A stretch of 7,646 nucleotides of DNA, from NCBI GenBank assembly GCA_947497635.1, contig CANMHZ010000051.1:1-7646 (forward strand). The letters are read 5' to 3'. A model generated the notes under the pieces. The model ran no database searches. It was not told the origin of the DNA and saw nothing but the letters and a program-made list of their open reading frames with translations. The DNA is from Helicobacteraceae bacterium. GTDB lineage: Bacteria > Campylobacterota > Campylobacteria > Campylobacterales > Sulfurimonadaceae. Made by a program: the position numbers and the translations under genes. This document shows positions 4,697 to 7,646 of the stretch, piece by piece; the first letter of the stretch is position 1; each line of letters opens with the position of its first letter.

Positions 4697-5092
4697 TTAC
4701 CAGCCGCGTACAACTGAGTGACACGCAGTACATGCGTTCACGATCTCAGAGTAGGACTGATGAGCTTTTGAATACTCTTTTTTATCCAATGACTTAAGTA
4801 CGTTATTGGATGCTGTATCAATACGTTGAGACGCATTGAATGCAATATTATTCAAATGTTGTTTATCTTTAGGGAGATATTTTTTTGTCTCATCCTTATT
4901 GTGAAAAAGGGCATTTGCTTTTTGAATATCAGAAACCCCTTCTTTGATCAAAGTAGGAGTATTGTATAAAAACCCTTTTTGGATATTATTCAACCCTTTT
5001 TCCATTTGACCCATATTTGATACCAACACATCGTTTGCCATTAGACCGGCACTTAGAAGTGCCGATAATGCTAGAATTTTTACTATTTTCAT
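4697..5092 (-). CDS. Small periplasmic c-type cytochrome, cytochrome c'-like
   Basis: The 131-residue product has a signal peptide (about 1-19, ending GLMA) and a single haem-binding motif, CTACH, only about six residues from the C-terminus (C121-H125, then SVVRGW). A lone CXXCH at the very end of an all-helical protein is the layout of the class II, four-helix cytochrome c'/c-556 type; the rest is predicted helical and lysine-rich. It follows petC by 10 bases, and its site AAGGAG overlaps the petC stop codon (TAAGGAG), so it belongs to the pet operon. It may accept electrons from the bc1 complex, or bind a small ligand such as NO as cytochromes c' do; no Met axial ligand is obvious. Haem protein: sure. 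Fold and role: probable and uncertain respectively. Confidence 0.8.
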   Translation of the reverse strand: MKIVKILALSALLSAGLMANDVLVSNMGQMEKGLNNIQKGFLYNTPTLIKEGVSDIQKANALFHNKDETKKYLPKDKQHLNNIAFNASQRIDTASNNVLKSLDKKEYSKAHQSYSEIVNACTACHSVVRGW

Positions 5093-5102
5093 CCATTACT
5101 CC

Positions 5103-5981
5103 TTAGTGTACTTCAGACCAAATTTTGCGTTTCCACAAATAGGCGAGCATAGCGAATATAAAAGTATAAATCATTACATTAATACCAGTAGCTTCACGTT
5201 CTGCTTTTTTACGGTCACCCGTCTCTTCCATATAGGCAATGACTTCTTCTTGCGCTTTTTCATTTAGACCAACGCGTGGCATAGATGTTCCCGCCAACAA
5301 TACTTGAGGATCATTGATAAATCCATGGAGATAGTGCTCACCACGACTTTTGATATATTGAGACAAATCAGGAGGAGTTGCACCCATATAGGTTTTGATA
5401 GTATCAACAGGAGTTGTCGCTTCAAGTTGACCATATTTCATACTGTGACAACGTCCGCAAGCCGCTTCAAATGACGCTTTGTTAGCCTCTGAACCTTCTT
5501 TTACTTTTGGAGAAATAGACTGAAGATAGGCTACAACATCCATAATTTCTTGTCCAGTCATCCAGTTGTACGATGGCATTGGGAATGTTTTGGTTCCCCC
5601 TACTGGATATTTATGACTAAGATGCATAGCACTTACAGGATCAAAAATGAAATTTGCCAAGTAGTTTTTGTCATACATACGTCCTGCATGACTTAAATCA
5701 GGCGGTACAACTCCATAACTTGCTGCTGCATCAGCATTAGGCATCATAGCAGGGTGACCTGCTTTTTCAATGGCGTGACAAGCGATACAGTTGGCTTCAA
5801 CCAATACTTGACCATTGGTAACGTTACCCGCTAATTTTGTATCAACGTTTTTGAGATCACTAAAGGTGAAATCGGCTGCTTTAACCTCAGGGTGCATTAC
5901 ATGATGAGCATACGGCTCAATCCCATAATAAGTGATACCGACGAGAGTAGCAATAACTGCTAAAATTTTTAACTCTTTCAT
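5103..5981 (-). CDS. petC: Di-haem cytochrome c1 subunit of the bc1 complex
   Basis: Membrane-anchored cytochrome c subunit that takes electrons from the Rieske centre and passes them to soluble cytochromes. The 292-residue protein has an N-terminal hydrophobic segment (about 4-20), two haem sites, CIACH (65-69) and CGRCH (175-179), each followed by a PPDLS stretch and a candidate axial Met (M135 in FPMPS; M234 in TSMPR), and a C-terminal anchor (about 267-283) with the positive KRK end inside. This tandem two-haem c4-like form is the cytochrome c1 of Campylobacterota, unlike the one-haem c1 of alphaproteobacteria. I start at ATG 5981: it overlaps the petB stop by one base (TAATG), has GGGGG just upstream, and yields a proper signal/anchor; an ATG 96 bases further up would run through the end of petB. 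Confidence 0.93.
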   Translation of the reverse strand: MKELKILAVIATLVGITYYGIEPYAHHVMHPEVKAADFTFSDLKNVDTKLAGNVTNGQVLVEANCIACHAIEKAGHPAMMPNADAAASYGVVPPDLSHAGRMYDKNYLANFIFDPVSAMHLSHKYPVGGTKTFPMPSYNWMTGQEIMDVVAYLQSISPKVKEGSEANKASFEAACGRCHSMKYGQLEATTPVDTIKTYMGATPPDLSQYIKSRGEHYLHGFINDPQVLLAGTSMPRVGLNEKAQEEVIAYMEETGDRKKAEREATGINVMIYTFIFAMLAYLWKRKIWSEVH

Positions 5982-7231
5982 TATTTGCCCCCTACTTTTT
6001 TGGCTTCTGCTTTTGTAATAAACGGCAATGCAATAAATAGCACCAAGAACGTCATAGAAGATACGAATCCTACCCACGCATTAGCACCGGTTGGAGGCAA
6101 TTTACCGTATACGGTAAGGACAATCAAATCTGCTATCAAGAACCAAAACCAGTATTTGAAATACGGACGTTGGTTAGCCGGTTTTACCATTGGTGAGCGA
6201 TCCAACCATGGCATTACAAAGAAAATAGCATTCGCAATAGCAAACGCAATAAGACCTAACGATTTTCCTGAAACACCAGCGATTTCAAAGAAGAATCCAC
6301 GTAACACTTCATAACTCCACAAGAAATACCACTCAGGATAGATGTGTGCTGGTGTTTTAAGACCATCCGCTTTATCAAAATTGACGGGATCCATCGCAAA
6401 ATCGTAATGGAAGAATGTCAAATAAAAGAAAAAGAGTAAGAAAAAGCCTAAAACAAAAAAGTCTTTTGACAAAAATACTGGCCAAAAAGGGACAACTTTA
6501 GATCCTTTTTTATCACCTGCAAGATATTTATCTGCCTCTTTATCGAAATCAAAGAACTCACCCTCTTCGTTATTAACGTGAGGAAAACGAAGTGCATAAA
6601 AGTGAACAACAATAGCCCCAAGAATAGCCATAGGGATCAATAATACGTGAAGCATAAAGAAACGGGTCAATGTTGAATCAGAAACATAGAAGTTACCACG
6701 AATCCAAACAACCAAATCACCACCGATAACAGGAATACCACCAAAAATTTCGGTAATAACGTAGGCTGCCCAATACGACATTTGTCCCCATGGAAGCATA
6801 TATCCGCTGAATCCTTCTGCTGAGAAAAGGACGAATAAAAGCATCCCTGAAATCCAGATCAATTCACGCCCTTTTTTATAAGAACCGTAATAGATACCCG
6901 TAAACATATGGATGTAAATGATCAAGAAGACAACGGATGCACCCACAGCGTGAATATGTCGGAACAACCATCCGTAACCGACCTCTTGCATAATCGTGTA
7001 GTTAACACTGTCAAACGCCATATTCATATCAGGCTTATAATACATAAGGAGGAAAATTCCTGAAACCAAAAGAATCGTGAACATAACGGTCAGTAAAACA
7101 CCCATTGCCCACAAAAAGTTAATATTTTTAGGAATCCAATACTCCGTCATCATCACTTTTACGAATTTATCAATTCCTAAACGCTGATCAAACCACTCGT
7201 ACAACGAATCTGCTTGTTTAAACTCTGCCAT
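5981..7231 (-). CDS. petB: Cytochrome b of the bc1 complex
   Basis: Core membrane subunit that oxidises quinol at the Qo site and reduces quinone at Qi. The 416 residues give about eight hydrophobic helices, so this is the undivided form, not split b6 plus subunit IV. The four haem ligands are H94 and H108 (HX13H) and H195 and H210 (HX14H); the second spacing is that of cytochrome b6 rather than mitochondrial cytochrome b. GYMLPWGQMSYW (143-154) forms part of the Qo region, and the PEWY loop lies at 299-302 (HIYPEWYFLW). It starts one base after the petA stop, with GGAGG eight bases before the ATG, and overlaps petC by one base. Assignment is firm. Confidence 0.95.
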   Translation of the reverse strand: MAEFKQADSLYEWFDQRLGIDKFVKVMMTEYWIPKNINFLWAMGVLLTVMFTILLVSGIFLLMYYKPDMNMAFDSVNYTIMQEVGYGWLFRHIHAVGASVVFLIIYIHMFTGIYYGSYKKGRELIWISGMLLFVLFSAEGFSGYMLPWGQMSYWAAYVITEIFGGIPVIGGDLVVWIRGNFYVSDSTLTRFFMLHVLLIPMAILGAIVVHFYALRFPHVNNEEGEFFDFDKEADKYLAGDKKGSKVVPFWPVFLSKDFFVLGFFLLFFFYLTFFHYDFAMDPVNFDKADGLKTPAHIYPEWYFLWSYEVLRGFFFEIAGVSGKSLGLIAFAIANAIFFVMPWLDRSPMVKPANQRPYFKYWFWFLIADLIVLTVYGKLPPTGANAWVGFVSSMTFLVLFIALPFITKAEAKKVGGK

Positions 7232-7232
7232 C

Positions 7233-7646
7233 TTATGCTCCTCCTGCTTTTGCCATCATAGCTTTGTACTCAGGACCTTCTTCACCAAGAACAAGGGTTG
7301 TTCCGTCAATTTTAAAGGGAGGAAGATCAAGTGGACGAGGAGGAGGTCCAAATTTATTAACACCAGCAGATGTAAACTCACCACCGTGACAAGCACATTT
7401 AAAATCTTTTTGATCGGCACGATACGCTGGAATACAGCCCAAATGGGTACATAACCCAATCATAACCGAGTAATAGTGATCTCCAACTTTAACACTGCGT
7501 CCATCAGTTGGTTTCATATCTTCGGTATATTTAAGAATAAATATTGGTTTACCGCGCCATACAGCGATTTCCAATTTGTTGGCTTCAAGTGCGGATACGT
7601 CAACAGTCGTAAAACCAGCTGACATAACACTTGGAAGCGGATCCCA
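7233..7646 (-). CDS. petA: Rieske iron-sulfur protein of the bc1 complex (5' part cut off by the window)
   Basis: Holds the [2Fe-2S] centre that takes the first electron from quinol. 137 residues are visible; the N-terminal membrane anchor and signal lie beyond the right edge. The frame is open to base 7646 and reads WDPLPSVMSAGF there, so the ATG at 7625 is internal. Box I is LCTHLGCIP (C66, H68, C71) and box II CACHGGEF (C84, C86, H87), giving two Cys and two His cluster ligands plus the disulfide pair. In box II the Ser and Tyr that hydrogen-bond the cluster in high-potential Rieske proteins (CPCHGSHY) are replaced by Gly and Phe, suggesting a lower midpoint potential, as expected for menaquinol. 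The GPPPRPLDLPP proline loop follows. One base separates it from petB. Confidence 0.95.
   Translation of the reverse strand, partial: WDPLPSVMSAGFTTVDVSALEANKLEIAVWRGKPIFILKYTEDMKPTDGRSVKVGDHYYSVMIGLCTHLGCIPAYRADQKDFKCACHGGEFTSAGVNKFGPPPRPLDLPPFKIDGTTLVLGEEGPEYKAMMAKAGGA

Noticed and set aside
5982..6077. Longer petC start 96 bases upstream
   Set aside because: It would run through the end of petB, and the added 32 residues are not typical; the ATG at 5981 overlaps the petB stop in the usual coupled manner.
5985..6314. Open frame of 109 codons on the plus strand
   Set aside because: Antisense shadow of petB with no independent support.

Overview
The window looks like chromosomal DNA of a chemolithotrophic or respiratory member of the Campylobacterota, most like the Sulfuricurvum/Sulfurimonas group. 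This rests on the form of the bc1 complex (Rieske protein, one long cytochrome b, di-haem cytochrome c1), on the moderately AT-rich coding sequence, and on the QueE variant. The genus is an inference; no database search was possible.

Layout. (1) 1-683, plus strand: a MerT-like membrane protein overlapping a MerP-like periplasmic metal-binding protein; the frame of the first stays open to the left edge. (2) 684-1409: a long gap without an intact gene. It holds a clear rho-independent terminator with a possible small RNA, an imperfect direct repeat pair, a hairpin like those at the ends of IS200/IS605 elements, and a frameshifted reading frame resembling part of an ISAs1-type transposase. It reads as a graveyard of mobile elements. 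(3) 1410-2087, plus strand: a very AT-rich orphan lipoprotein gene. (4) 2088-2434: a structured gap with a GC-rich hairpin, a decayed short reading frame interrupted by an 11-bp tandem duplication, and a perfect 9-bp hairpin. (5) 2435-4579, minus strand: moaA, queE and a PemK/MazF-like toxin gene, read in that order. (6) 4697-7646, minus strand: petA (cut by the right edge), petB, petC and a small cytochrome c'-like gene, packed with 1-10 base gaps or overlaps.

How the genes work together. The pet genes encode quinol:cytochrome c oxidoreductase, which passes electrons from the quinol pool to c-type cytochromes while moving protons; the small cytochrome at the end may be a periplasmic partner. 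moaA and queE encode two radical-SAM enzymes of GTP-derived pathways (molybdopterin, queuosine), coupled by a 3-base gap. The PemK-like gene trails them with no visible antitoxin. MerT/MerP-like proteins would handle mercury or another soft metal.

No complete new system is evident. The most interesting points are the Rieske centre lacking two potential-raising hydrogen-bond donors, the b6-like haem spacing in cytochrome b, the stretched cysteine motif of QueE, the orphan toxin, and the relic-rich gap with its candidate small RNA.
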